Shown: positions 42,100-50,716 of the stretch, one piece after another
How the letters are laid out: each line of letters starts with the position of its first letter
Numbering within the stretch: position 1 is the stretch's first letter
NCBI GenBank assembly: GCA_013298845.1
Contig: JAAFJN010000001.1
Coordinates: 516,948 to 580,947 of the forward strand
DNA: 64,000 nt
Reading direction: 5' to 3'
Origin: Chitinophagales bacterium
Lineage (GTDB): Bacteria; Bacteroidota; Bacteroidia; Chitinophagales; Saprospiraceae
Translations under genes and position numbers: made by a program
Notes under the pieces: model-generated
Databases searched by the model: none
Told to the model about the DNA's origin: nothing
The model's input: only the letters and a program-made list of their open reading frames with translations

Positions 42100-42948
42100 T
42101 TAGACGCTTTTAACGGCAATAAAGTCTTCTATTCGCTCGTACACTTCGGGTGCGGTAAGGCCGTGCCCGAAGTTTTTGGTGATCCACAACTCCGAATCGG
42201 GCCATGCTTCGTGCAATTTGACACTTTCGGTGTATTCGGTGACGTTATCGTCGCGGTCGTGGATAATCAAAGTGTCCATGTCGGCCAAGCGATTGACCCG
42301 GCGGGTAATGTCAATATCGTCGAAGGGCAGTTTAGCAAAATCTTCAATTTCCCTAAACGCCGCCTGCATCACCGTGTCACTAATGTCCAGATGCCGCGAT
42401 GAACGCTCCATCGTGTACCGGAGACTGGTAAAAGGAGCCAACAAAACGGCTTTTTGCGGGCGAAACGCCACGCCCGTGTTGCTCAAGGCCCATACCACCG
42501 ACGTAGCACCCACCGAGTGCCCGATAATGAGGTCCACGGGTGCGTGTTTTTGCAACAAGTACCGGATAATTTCGGCGTATTCTACCATCGTGAACCGGTT
42601 TCCGCTCGACCGACCGTGGGCGGGTGCGTCCACGGCAACGACCTGATAACCGGCGTTGAGCAAAATCGGTACCATTTTACGCCAGCGCCCGGAGTGGCTT
42701 TCCCAGCCGTGCACCAAGAGAGCGGTTGGCCCTTTAAATCCCCAGTGCCAAATACCGTAGCGACGGTTATTTACCGTTTCGTACGTAAGATCGGCGGTAG
42801 CCAGGAAATGGTGTTCTACCGTTTTGGGTTGTTTCTTTTTGGGTTTGCAAAACAACGAAAAAGCAATTTTTCCGGCCAGTTTTGGCGAAAAAGCCGCTAA
42901 AGCATTGATACTTTGGATAATAGCGTGGGTCAGGGTGAATTTTTTCAT
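42100..42948 (-). CDS. Alpha/beta hydrolase
   Basis: Protein of 282 residues with the alpha/beta hydrolase fold: oxyanion region LVHGWESHSGRW, nucleophile elbow GHSVGATS and a late His in FGHGLTAPEV. It is probably a cytoplasmic carboxylesterase or thioesterase-like enzyme; the substrate is unknown. It overlaps the TetR gene by four bases and is thus the likely target of that repressor. Confidence 0.88.
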   Translation of the reverse strand: MKKFTLTHAIIQSINALAAFSPKLAGKIAFSLFCKPKKKQPKTVEHHFLATADLTYETVNNRRYGIWHWGFKGPTALLVHGWESHSGRWRKMVPILLNAGYQVVAVDAPAHGRSSGNRFTMVEYAEIIRYLLQKHAPVDLIIGHSVGATSVVWALSNTGVAFRPQKAVLLAPFTSLRYTMERSSRHLDISDTVMQAAFREIEDFAKLPFDDIDITRRVNRLADMDTLIIHDRDDNVTEYTESVKLHEAWPDSELWITKNFGHGLTAPEVYERIEDFIAVKSV

Positions 42949-43538
42949 ATACCTAACGATGTGTTTGCTGTAGTGAGGGAAGTGGCCGGAAATGCGTGTA
43001 CGGAGCGTTGTACAAAATCTTCGAGGTATTGCTCATGGCCCGTAAGTTTGTAAAACACGACCGCGCCTTCGTATTCCATAATCAGCCGTTGGGCTTCTTT
43101 GCGGGCTTGCTCCGGGTCGTAAAAATACCCGTACAACATGCTCAGGGCGTCGGTCCATTCGTCAAGTGCACCGAGCAGCATTTTGTTAAAAAACTCATCG
43201 CGGCCGGTTTCGAGCGCGATATTGGCAAAAAAACAGCCTTGCCGCTCGATCATGGCCAACCGGCGTTGGCGGCGCAGCATTTTTTCAAAACGTTGTTCGA
43301 TGGGTAAACTTTGGTCGTGGGCAACGGAAAGTGTGTACGACCGAAATTGCTCCAATGCGTATTGTACCACGCTTTCCATCAGCAATTGTTTCGTGGGATA
43401 ATGGTGGTACAACCCGGCTTTTTGCAAACCCGTGGCTTTGGCCAGGTCTTGCATGGAGGTATTGTGGTAACCATTGCGATGGAATACTACCCAGCAGCGC
43501 AACAAAAAATCGGATTTTTCTATCTTTTGAACCGGCAT
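42945..43538 (-). CDS. TetR-family repressor
   Basis: Protein of 197 residues. The N-terminal TetR HTH is clear (FHRNGYHNTSMQDLAKATGLQKAGLYHHYPTK, residues about 15-50); the C-terminal ligand domain is of the type often seen next to small hydrolases. Two near-identical palindromic sites lie upstream and bracket its promoter, so autoregulation with the overlapping hydrolase gene is likely. The ligand is unknown. Confidence 0.92.
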   Translation of the reverse strand: MPVQKIEKSDFLLRCWVVFHRNGYHNTSMQDLAKATGLQKAGLYHHYPTKQLLMESVVQYALEQFRSYTLSVAHDQSLPIEQRFEKMLRRQRRLAMIERQGCFFANIALETGRDEFFNKMLLGALDEWTDALSMLYGYFYDPEQARKEAQRLIMEYEGAVVFYKLTGHEQYLEDFVQRSVHAFPATSLTTANTSLGI

Positions 43539-43573
43539 TTACACATTTACGTCCGGTTTTTTTAATAGAAATC

Positions 43574-43636
43574 TATTTTACCAACCGAACGGTAGGCAAA
43601 GGTAAGGGTATTTTTTATTTTACCAACCGATCGGTC
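43574..43636 (-). promoter_or_regulatory. tetR promoter with two TetR-type operators
   Basis: TACCTTTG (minus strand, 43604-43597) with TTG 19 bases upstream is a full consensus promoter. TATTTTACCAACCGAACGGT (43574-43593) and TATTTTACCAACCGATCGGT (43614-43633) are almost identical; each contains the palindrome ACCGAWCGGT. One site lies just downstream of the -7 box and the other covers the -33 region, ideal for repression. Confidence 0.7.
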
Positions 43637-43653
43637 AGTATTTTTTTCTTGCG

Positions 43654-44079
43654 CTAAATTTTAAGCGAACGGGTACGCACCCAACGGATCAGGAGGTAGA
43701 GTAGTAGCCCAACTGGCCCGGCGACGAAAGTGAGCAGCAGGCAGGGTGCCACAAAAATGTGCGGAATTTTGCTTTTGTGCGCGTCGTTGGTTTCCCAAAT
43801 CCCCACGAGTAGGGCAAAGGCCAGGTAATTCAGCCAGCCAGTCATGAGCATATCCGTGTTGCGGAACAAGTTGCGAATACCGTCAAAAGAAAACACGTGG
43901 CCGCCTTCGTTGCCGGTTCTCAGATAAACAAACGTGAAATAGGTGCTGGCCACCATTAAAATAATGGCAGAAACGGAGGCTAATGTTTCACTCCAGCGCC
44001 AATTGGGCGCAAAAGTGAGGGCTAACCAAGGGATAAAAATGAGGATACTGGAATACCAGTAAAAATTTTCAGGCGTCAT
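43654..44079 (-). CDS. ABA4-like (DUF4281) membrane protein
   Basis: Membrane protein of 141 residues with four hydrophobic segments. The stretch GWLNYLAFALLVGIWETNDAHKSKIPHIFVAPCLLLTFVAGPVGLLLY-type matches the ABA4-like family, whose plant member is needed for neoxanthin synthesis; bacterial functions are unclear. The ATG at 44079 (MTPENFYWYSS) is preferred over an upstream TTG. It follows apaG by 19 bases and is probably co-transcribed. Confidence 0.75.
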   Translation of the reverse strand: MTPENFYWYSSILIFIPWLALTFAPNWRWSETLASVSAIILMVASTYFTFVYLRTGNEGGHVFSFDGIRNLFRNTDMLMTGWLNYLAFALLVGIWETNDAHKSKIPHIFVAPCLLLTFVAGPVGLLLYLLIRWVRTRSLKI

Positions 44080-44098
44080 AGCCCGCAAATATCCGAAA

Positions 44099-44485
44099 TT
44101 AATTGAGAACGGTGGGGGCGATCATGACAAATTCGGGGATTTCTACCTCGAACTGAGTTTGATCATCGAGGCGTAACATGGTATAATAACCACGCATTTT
44201 GCCAATTTCGGAAAAAAGATTGCAAAAAGAAAGGTATTCGTGCGCTTCTCCGGGTTGAAGAACGGGCTGGCGTCCTACGACACCTTCTCCCTCCACTTCG
44301 CGGACCGATCCATTCGAATCGGTGATAAACCAACGCCTCCGAAGGAGTTGAATCACGGTTCCAGCGCCGTTTTCGATGCTGATGTGGTACCCAAATATAA
44401 ATTTGCGTCCCCGTGGGTTGGAGTGTTCTGGTAAGTACTGAGTTTCAACACTTACGGTAATTCCATTCGTAGTACAGCTGGCCAT
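44099..44485 (-). CDS. apaG: ApaG-domain protein
   Basis: A 128-residue Ig-like fold protein of the ApaG family. Visible motifs are FIFGYHISIEN, LLRRRWFITDSNG and GVVGRQPVLQPGEAHEY, followed by GYYTM. ApaG affects Co2+ and Mg2+ handling in enterobacteria, and the fold binds pyrophosphate-like ligands; the role here is unknown. The start at 44485 (MASCTTNGI) gives normal length; the open frame extends upstream without conserved sequence. Confidence 0.93.
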   Translation of the reverse strand: MASCTTNGITVSVETQYLPEHSNPRGRKFIFGYHISIENGAGTVIQLLRRRWFITDSNGSVREVEGEGVVGRQPVLQPGEAHEYLSFCNLFSEIGKMRGYYTMLRLDDQTQFEVEIPEFVMIAPTVLN

Positions 44486-44575
44486 GAAAAAAGATGTTGA
44501 CCTAAAACAAAAAAAGTTTTGGTTTTGTTCAATGCTTTTTGCGTTTTTCGACAAAAAATTTAGACAAAAAAATAA

Positions 44576-44603
44576 CCGTACCCACTCATTACAGCGGGTA
44601 CGG
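44576..44603 (-). terminator. Hairpin with minus-strand T run
   Basis: CCGTACCC and GGGTACGG form a perfect 8-bp stem with a 12-base loop. On the minus strand it is followed by TTATTTTTTTG, so it should stop leftward transcription. The nearest minus-strand gene upstream (GH9) ends 600 bases away, so the terminator either serves a long 3' region or an unseen transcript. Confidence 0.65.
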
Positions 44604-45203
44604 TCAAGGAAAAAAAGAACATGTATTTCAATTGGAAGTGGTGCATTTGTTTTTTTCAGGGGATTATTGCTTTCAACTGGTGTAGAAGATTTTCTTTTTC
44701 ACGCTGCTGAACTTGCAGTTACCTTTGTAACCACAAGTTCTCAGCGCAACACAGGAAATTGTTTTCACACGAATGTTTAATCAAAAACTACTACTATAAA
44801 AAGGTTGTAAAAGATTGCGTTCACGTAGGTAGTTTGTAAGAAGTGTACTCAAAAGGTTGTAAAAGATTGTATTCAAAAGGTTGTAAAAGATTGCGTTCAC
44901 GTAGGTAGTTTGTAAGAATTAGATTCACATGGTTGTCAAAGATCGCTTTCACGTAGGTTGTTTGTAAGAAGGATTGTTTAGTTGTTTTGTTTTTGATGAT
45001 GCAAAGGTCGGGTGACTGTGCGTTCAAAAAAATAACATTTTTGAGACTTATTTCCCAAACCTTTGCTTTCAGTTGGCTGCTCAATACCAAAAAATTGAAT
45101 CAACGTACCAATGTATTTTCATTTTGATAGTACAAAGGTCGGGCGACGCGGCAGGGAAAAAAAGTACACTTTTAAACGATTTTTCCAAATCGCTCCGAAA
45201 CCT
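44604..45203. other. Gene-less repeat-rich gap
   Basis: No credible gene is seen in 600 bases. It holds a TACCTTTG box on the plus strand (44720-44727), the degenerate tandem repeat at 44800-44975, and a direct duplication: CAAAGGTCGGGYGAC begins near 45003 and again near 45134, each followed by an A-rich stretch and AAACCTTT. The function is unclear. Confidence 0.6.
44800..44975. repeat. Degenerate 24/28-bp tandem repeat
   Basis: Units of AAAAGGTTGTAAAAGATTG plus (C/T)(G/A)TTC, and ACGTAGGTAGTTTGTAAGAA plus eight variable bases, alternate about seven times. The two unit types are related (GGTTGT versus GGTAGT, ending TTC). There are no unique spacers, so it is not a CRISPR. Confidence 0.8.
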
Positions 45204-47840
45204 TTATCGCATCCATATTTTTAAAACGGCACTTCTGTCGTCGGAAAGGGTCGTGTTAACGAGGTAAATACCCGGAGTTAGTGGTGTAGTGACCGGAAAA
45301 TGGATGTATTCGGCAGTTTTATCGCCAGTGATATGGGTTTGGATCATGCGCCCGTTTTCATCCCAAAGCGCAATATGCTGAATGGTTACATGGTGGGGAT
45401 TGTGCAGATGTACCTGTCGGGCGGTGGCATCAAACCAGCCCGTGATCAGTACCGGTTGTGGCGATGTAGGCGGCGTTTCTACGGAGACCGGGATAAGTGC
45501 ATTGGCCAAAATGCCGTACACCACGGCCGCCTGGCGGGTATTTTGGTGTACCGTAAACTCACTGGTGAGTGGAGCCGAGCGCTGCGAAAACCAACGTTCG
45601 TGCCCCGGCCATTCATCAAGGGGCGGATGCACGAACTGTGCGGCCCACATATGATTCCAAGGCCCAAGCGGTCCATAATCGCCACTGCGCCAGGGGCCAT
45701 AAGGAATCACGCCGGGCAATACCGCCGTTTTTCCGCCGTACCACCAGTCTAAATGAAAAATTTCCTGGGGCGAATGGTCATTTAGCCCGGTCACCCAACT
45801 CATGTGCAACGGATTGTTACCCAAAAAATAATCGGCGGTCGTTTGGATTCGGTTTAACCAGGTCTTTGCCTGACTTGGGTTATTGTCTTTTTCCATCAAA
45901 TAACCCAATACCCCGGCCTGAATCATTGGTGTGGTGCCCTGCCCTACCAACATGGGAAAATAAAAATTACCGCCCCACCGGCAGGCGCGTTGGTTGGCCG
46001 TTGTAATCAGTTCTTCGTTGGCGGCTTGGGTAATGAGTTGCCGAGCGGTGTTTTTGGACGTTGCATCCCCCAAACCTGAGGGCAAAGTGGCGTAATAATA
46101 GGTTGCCAATAACAAATCTTCGTTACCGGGTAAAACACCGGTAGTGGGCCATTCGGCAGCGGCATCCAGCAGGTAGGCGCTGTTGTACTCCGATGCTCCG
46201 GTGAGGCGCAGCAGTTGTGCGGCGGCGTACATGCGCACGTGTGCGAGCCGGATACCGTGTTGCTCATTTTCATCGCCGGGCAACGTATTGTTCTGCGCCC
46301 AGTTCCAAGCCGAAATGGCCTCTTGTCCCCAATCAACGGTGGGTTCCCAGCCATTGGCCTGAATTAAATAGGCGGCATTGGCGGCCATTCCGGCGTATTT
46401 ATACGTCATCCAGGGATCTTCTCCCAAAAGATACCAGTCGCGGTTGTTGTCCTGCCACGACCCCTGCCCGATGCCGTTGGGAGCATCGTCGCCCCACAGG
46501 TCCCCAAAAACCCTGGACCCGGGCACGCCGCCGGTACCCCAGCCTTTGTTCGTAATTTCCTGACGTGCGCGGTGTAAAAACTGCGGAAGCCACATGGCTT
46601 CGTCAAAAATATCCGAAATGCCATTGCCACTTTCGGGAATATTCAGCCGCCCGTCGCCTTGAATATCGAGGTAGTTTTCGTTGAGTAAAAACAACCACGC
46701 CGGGATATGGGAATGTTGGTAATAGCCATCCCAGTCGCCGGCATCCTGGTACCAGCCCCAGGTTTCGGTCAAATTACCTTTTTCGGCCGCTTCAATCAGG
46801 GGTTTATCGGCTGCATTGCCGTTAAAATCAGCCAGATCAAAAGCGCGGACACTGCTGTATTTCAGCCGGTTTTCAAAACCGGGCGTTAGTGTTGGAGAAT
46901 GGGGGACCGGCCGGGTAAAACTGGTGTGTGGGGCCTCCAGCGGAATACCACTCCTATTATGATATAGTCCGCGGATACTTTTAATAAAGGCGTCCTCATA
47001 AACGCGGTTACGAATGGAAAACACCGGTGAAGTACCCACCCCGGGAATATGAATCTGGAACTCCCCGACGAGGCCAAAACCACTAAAATCGCATTCCCAC
47101 ACGTCGGCCCCCAAGAAATTACCGTTGGGGGTATCTTCGGTTTGGCCCGTTTCGGCTTGGGTGGCCGCCGCCCGAAACTTCACCAAACCCGTGAATACAC
47201 TAAATCCATTGCGTAACAGGTAAAAATATTTATCCTCCCACGCGCTAAAATCCAGCCCGCCTTTGTCGCCCGCCCAATGGTACAAATAGGCAAATTTTTC
47301 GCCCGCGTTGGGTTGGTACCCTTCCCGATTGACGTGAATGGCATCCGATACCATTTGTTTTTCGTAAAAAAGAAAAGTCCACGAACTTTGGTTGGTGGCC
47401 AAACCATCAAATGTGAGGGTGTACGTTTTTAGTTCGGTTAAAGGTTGGGGCAAATACAGGTAAATCCAGTGCTCTTTGGCGTGGTCGGGCGATGTATTCG
47501 TGCAGCCGTTGTTAAATGTTTCGCAAAGCCAGGCAAAATCAGTGGCTTTCGATTTTCGGCCAATGTCCACGGGTAGCATTGGGTTGGTGTAATTGGTGTC
47601 GTTGGTGCTGGTGAGTTGGTACGCCGAAAGTTGCAGGGCCAAATCGAGGTTAAGCGGATATGTCACGGCGGTTTCGTTGGTACGTGGTTCTCCAACTTTA
47701 TGGTGTTCTACATACCCGTCATCGAAGTGAATAACGATTAGTTGTTGGTGAATAATACCAATGTCCACAATGGTCGCCGAATGGGCAAAAGTGGAAATAA
47801 GAAGTCCGAAGGCAAAAAAAATGTTTCGTTGGTGCATCAT
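45204..47840 (-). CDS. Glycoside hydrolase family 9 endoglucanase-like protein, T9SS-type tail
   Basis: Secreted enzyme of 878 residues. A signal peptide (MMHQRNIFFAFGLLISTFAHSA) is followed by an N-terminal Ig-like CelD_N domain (about 110-290) and a GH9 (alpha/alpha)6 barrel (about 300-770) with the catalytic base motif D366-A-G-D369. The region WVTGLNDHSPQEIFHLDWW and the end block GGKTAVLPGVIPYGP are also GH9-like. The C-terminal 80 residues (WFDATARQVHLHNPHH to SAVLKIWMR) look like a type IX sorting domain. It would cleave cellulose or other beta-glucans outside the cell. The start at 47840 gives the signal peptide. Confidence 0.92.
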   Translation of the reverse strand: MMHQRNIFFAFGLLISTFAHSATIVDIGIIHQQLIVIHFDDGYVEHHKVGEPRTNETAVTYPLNLDLALQLSAYQLTSTNDTNYTNPMLPVDIGRKSKATDFAWLCETFNNGCTNTSPDHAKEHWIYLYLPQPLTELKTYTLTFDGLATNQSSWTFLFYEKQMVSDAIHVNREGYQPNAGEKFAYLYHWAGDKGGLDFSAWEDKYFYLLRNGFSVFTGLVKFRAAATQAETGQTEDTPNGNFLGADVWECDFSGFGLVGEFQIHIPGVGTSPVFSIRNRVYEDAFIKSIRGLYHNRSGIPLEAPHTSFTRPVPHSPTLTPGFENRLKYSSVRAFDLADFNGNAADKPLIEAAEKGNLTETWGWYQDAGDWDGYYQHSHIPAWLFLLNENYLDIQGDGRLNIPESGNGISDIFDEAMWLPQFLHRARQEITNKGWGTGGVPGSRVFGDLWGDDAPNGIGQGSWQDNNRDWYLLGEDPWMTYKYAGMAANAAYLIQANGWEPTVDWGQEAISAWNWAQNNTLPGDENEQHGIRLAHVRMYAAAQLLRLTGASEYNSAYLLDAAAEWPTTGVLPGNEDLLLATYYYATLPSGLGDATSKNTARQLITQAANEELITTANQRACRWGGNFYFPMLVGQGTTPMIQAGVLGYLMEKDNNPSQAKTWLNRIQTTADYFLGNNPLHMSWVTGLNDHSPQEIFHLDWWYGGKTAVLPGVIPYGPWRSGDYGPLGPWNHMWAAQFVHPPLDEWPGHERWFSQRSAPLTSEFTVHQNTRQAAVVYGILANALIPVSVETPPTSPQPVLITGWFDATARQVHLHNPHHVTIQHIALWDENGRMIQTHITGDKTAEYIHFPVTTPLTPGIYLVNTTLSDDRSAVLKIWMR

Positions 47841-47947
47841 TATATTGTTTTGATGTGTTAAGAAGGTGTGCGCCAACAAAGAAACAAGGGTTTGTAAAAA
47901 AAATATCAAAATACCAACGTTTTGACTAATACAAGCGTTTAGAAACT

Positions 47948-47955
47948 TAAATTTG
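47948..47955 (+). promoter_or_regulatory. -7 box TAAATTTG before the TPR-like gene
   Basis: TAAATTTG ends 13 bases before the ATG at 47969; a TTTG lies about 23 bases upstream (47921-47924). The leader would be very short. Confidence 0.4.
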
Positions 47956-47968
47956 CGGCACGAACACT

Positions 47969-48610
47969 ATGTTTATCTCTCCAACGCAGCGATTAAGGCT
48001 TTACCGCGATTTTAAGTCTATTGATCCTCGAGATCCATTTAGCATTATCCGGTATTACGAACAGCACGAAGAAGCGCTGAACACCCTCGACATGGATGAA
48101 TTTATGGACTGTGCGTTGGCGTATATTAATGCACTGTTTGAGGCGGAAGAGTACGCACGGCACATTGTCATGTGCGATTTTATGATTGAATTTGTGATGC
48201 GGGAAAACGTGACTTATTTCGCTGGAGAAGATGTTTTTTGCACATTATTGTACAAAAAAGGGTTGTCGTGGTATCGGTTGGATGAGTATAAAAATGCTGC
48301 CCGCGTGTTGCAGTCGGTCATGAAAATTGCCCCGGAGAACCAGCAGGCCCGTCTTATTCTGATGAATTGCCTGTTACAGGAAATGCCCAGACGCCGATTA
48401 AATATCCGCGCCTGGGGCATTTTAATATTATTGCTTTCGGCCATTGCCGCCGGGGCGAGTGGACTGGCCATCCAACCTTTTTATCCCGAGTGGTTACCCC
48501 TAACAACCTATATAGCGGGTGCGTTATTTGTTACGGGTGGTGCTATTTATGTTTGGGCCGAAGTAGAGCACTATTTTAGGTGCAAAAAAGCAATTTATTT
48601 CCACCAATAG
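47969..48610 (+). CDS. Unknown TPR-like protein with two C-terminal membrane helices
   Basis: A 213-residue protein. The first 140 residues are helical and TPR-like (FCTLLYKKGLSWYRLDEYKNAARVLQSVMKIAPENQQARLIL). Two membrane helices follow (about 148-168 and 178-198), with a short charged tail. It has no signal peptide, so the TPR part is probably cytoplasmic. The family is not recognised. Its last 16 bases overlap the convergent lipoprotein gene. Confidence 0.7.
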   Translation: MFISPTQRLRLYRDFKSIDPRDPFSIIRYYEQHEEALNTLDMDEFMDCALAYINALFEAEEYARHIVMCDFMIEFVMRENVTYFAGEDVFCTLLYKKGLSWYRLDEYKNAARVLQSVMKIAPENQQARLILMNCLLQEMPRRRLNIRAWGILILLLSAIAAGASGLAIQPFYPEWLPLTTYIAGALFVTGGAIYVWAEVEHYFRCKKAIYFHQ

Positions 48611-49422
48611 TGGCGAATTTTTACGTTTTTAACGGTCCCATCGGCTAATGTAATGGTAGCGTCGCGGTCGCAGGTGCCATCGCCAAAGTCGAGGGTGCGG
48701 GTAAGGCCGTTGCGGCTAAATTCAATAATACCTTCACCAATCCACGTGCAGGGGTTGCGTTTTACCAAAGGCGTTGTAATGGAGGTGGTGTACGCGTCGC
48801 CGTTGCGGTTGATGCCTTCGCCCTGGCCAGTAATGGTCCACACATCGTCGAGGCGGGTAGCAGTAGCCGAACCTTCGGTCATGGTGCGTGAGCGGGTCGC
48901 CGAGTGGGTAGCCACCGAACCGTCGGGGTAAGTGAGGGTTTCGTCTACGCTCACGTTAAAGTTAGGCAAACCGGCGGTGTTAATACCTACACTGGTCACG
49001 GTTTTGCTGCCTTCCAATTGTACGTTTTCGATAAAAAAGTTGTCAAAACTAATGGTGCGAACGGCACCGGCCATGTTCATGGGGTTGGTTTGGTTAATCA
49101 CTACTTTCCCTTTAAATGTGCGGCCATTTTTGGTACAACCCGCGTCGGAGTAATCAAGGGTAATGGTATTAGGCCACGTACCTTTAGGTTGGGCAAATGT
49201 AACGCTGGGGCAATCGTTGCGGTCGGTGACTTCGGTACTCATTAAACCGTCCAAAGCCTCATCCGCGTCCAGATCCAATTGTTCGGAGAGGTCATTGTGT
49301 GCCAAAAGATCTTCGGCGGTCAGTTTATCGGCGCTGTTGACGCCCAGGTTGTCTTTTTTACAAGATTGGATAAATAAAGCAGTTACAAAAAGCAGTGCAA
49401 GGGAAAAAACGAATTTTTTCAT
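48595..49422 (-). CDS. Unknown lipoprotein
   Basis: A 275-residue protein with a clear lipoprotein signal (MKKFVFSLALLFVTALFIQSC). The mature part is predicted beta-rich with repeated Thr/Asn/Gly strands (VTFAQPKGTWPNTITLDYSDAGC; GKVVINQTNPMNMAG; RNPCTWIGEGIIEFS). It resembles uncharacterised Bacteroidota surface lipoproteins but no family name can be given. It is monocistronic and overlaps the TPR-like gene at its 3' end by 16 bases. Confidence 0.75.
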   Translation of the reverse strand: MKKFVFSLALLFVTALFIQSCKKDNLGVNSADKLTAEDLLAHNDLSEQLDLDADEALDGLMSTEVTDRNDCPSVTFAQPKGTWPNTITLDYSDAGCTKNGRTFKGKVVINQTNPMNMAGAVRTISFDNFFIENVQLEGSKTVTSVGINTAGLPNFNVSVDETLTYPDGSVATHSATRSRTMTEGSATATRLDDVWTITGQGEGINRNGDAYTTSITTPLVKRNPCTWIGEGIIEFSRNGLTRTLDFGDGTCDRDATITLADGTVKNVKIRHYWWK

Positions 49423-49640
49423 TGTTGTTTAAATGTTGATGCGTGCATCGGTATCACGCGGGTTAAAAGAATTTTTTTAGAACTAAGGAATCCTTACGTT
49501 GTTGTTAACGGGGCTTTGGACGTGACCGCGCCAAACAGGTTTAATGGGGAGTTGTTAAAGTTTTTTAACAAATTAGCCGTAAATTTGCGCTTTAATTGCC
49601 CCCCACTATTTCGCCACTGGCGATTCCTTTTATTGTTGAT

Positions 49641-50711
49641 ATGTTGACTTTTGAATTGTTTACGCCCACCGACGACCTGCGGCCCGTGTTTATGGCCGGT
49701 AGTTTCAACGGCTGGGTTACCCGCGACGAGCGGTTTAAGATGGAAAAAATAGATGAAGGGCGTTACCGTTTGGTGTTGCCGCCAGATCTTCATTTGGGAC
49801 GCAGCGTAGAATATAAATACGTGAAGGGCGGCTGGGACAGCGAAGAACTGGACCACGAAGGGTTCCCGCCCGTGAACCGGAAAATAAGTACGACCCATCC
49901 TAAAATCAGTGATGTTGTTCCCCGCTGGAAACACCACGGTAGTGGCTACGACCCGGCTTTTTATCCCGATATTCGGATTGTGGCCAAACAGTTCAGGATT
50001 CCTCAACTGGGCCGCCGCCGCCGTATTTCGGTGCTTTTACCCTGGAATTACAAAGAAACCAACCGCCGTTACCCGGTTCTGTACCTGCAAGATGGCCAGA
50101 ACTTATTTGAATCCGGGGCACCGTTTGGCACTTGGGGCGTTGACAAACGAATGGCCAGCCTGGCGCAGCACGGCAAAGGCGATTTCATCGTGGTGGCCAT
50201 TGACCACGGCGGCAAAGAACGCATCCGGGAATTTTCGCCGTACAGCACCGCCCGTTGGGGTGAAGGATTGGGCCGCGATTACGCCCGTTTTTTGGCCGAA
50301 ACCCTGAAACCGTACATTGATAAAAATTTCCGAACCCTGCCCGCCCGCGAACACACGGGCATTGGTGGGAGTAGCATGGGCGGGCTGATCAGCATTTACG
50401 CCGGGGTGATGTATCCGCAGGTGTATTCCAAATTTATGATTTTTTCACCTTCGCTTTGGGTGTCGCAACAAATTTTCAGGGAACCCTTGCGGTTTCACCA
50501 TTTATCGCCCACTAAAATATATTTTTATGCCGGTGAACAGGAAAGTGCCAGTATGGCACCGGGTGCCCGCCGTTTTAAGGATATTATTGAACAACGGGGT
50601 TTTCAGCCCGGCACTGTTCAGTTTCGTTTGGAACTGGACCCGGCCGGCAAACACAACGAAGCGCGCTGGGGCGTCGAATTCCCCAAAGCCGCGCATTGGC
50701 TTTTTGGATAA
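49641..50711 (+). CDS. Esterase D-like hydrolase with N-terminal glycogen-binding-like domain
   Basis: Protein of 356 residues with no signal peptide. Residues 1-90 resemble a CBM48/AMPK-type early-set domain (VFMAGSFNGWV, YKYVKGGWDSEELD). Residues about 110-350 are an esterase D-type alpha/beta hydrolase (ISVLLPWNYKETNRRYPVLYLQDGQNLF, nucleophile GGSSMGG). The combination suggests an esterase acting on acylated carbohydrates, but the substrate is unknown. A TAAATTTG box lies at 49580-49587. The next gene begins five bases after its stop and is probably co-transcribed. Confidence 0.85.
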   Translation: MLTFELFTPTDDLRPVFMAGSFNGWVTRDERFKMEKIDEGRYRLVLPPDLHLGRSVEYKYVKGGWDSEELDHEGFPPVNRKISTTHPKISDVVPRWKHHGSGYDPAFYPDIRIVAKQFRIPQLGRRRRISVLLPWNYKETNRRYPVLYLQDGQNLFESGAPFGTWGVDKRMASLAQHGKGDFIVVAIDHGGKERIREFSPYSTARWGEGLGRDYARFLAETLKPYIDKNFRTLPAREHTGIGGSSMGGLISIYAGVMYPQVYSKFMIFSPSLWVSQQIFREPLRFHHLSPTKIYFYAGEQESASMAPGARRFKDIIEQRGFQPGTVQFRLELDPAGKHNEARWGVEFPKAAHWLFG

Positions 50712-50716
50712 CTATT

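Noticed and set aside
44800..44975. CRISPR-like array
   Set aside because: Units of 24 and 28 bases follow one another without unique spacers, and no cas genes are in the window.
44821..45090. 89-codon minus-strand frame
   Set aside because: Covers the degenerate tandem repeat; the repeated peptide comes from the repeat and no promoter or family supports it.
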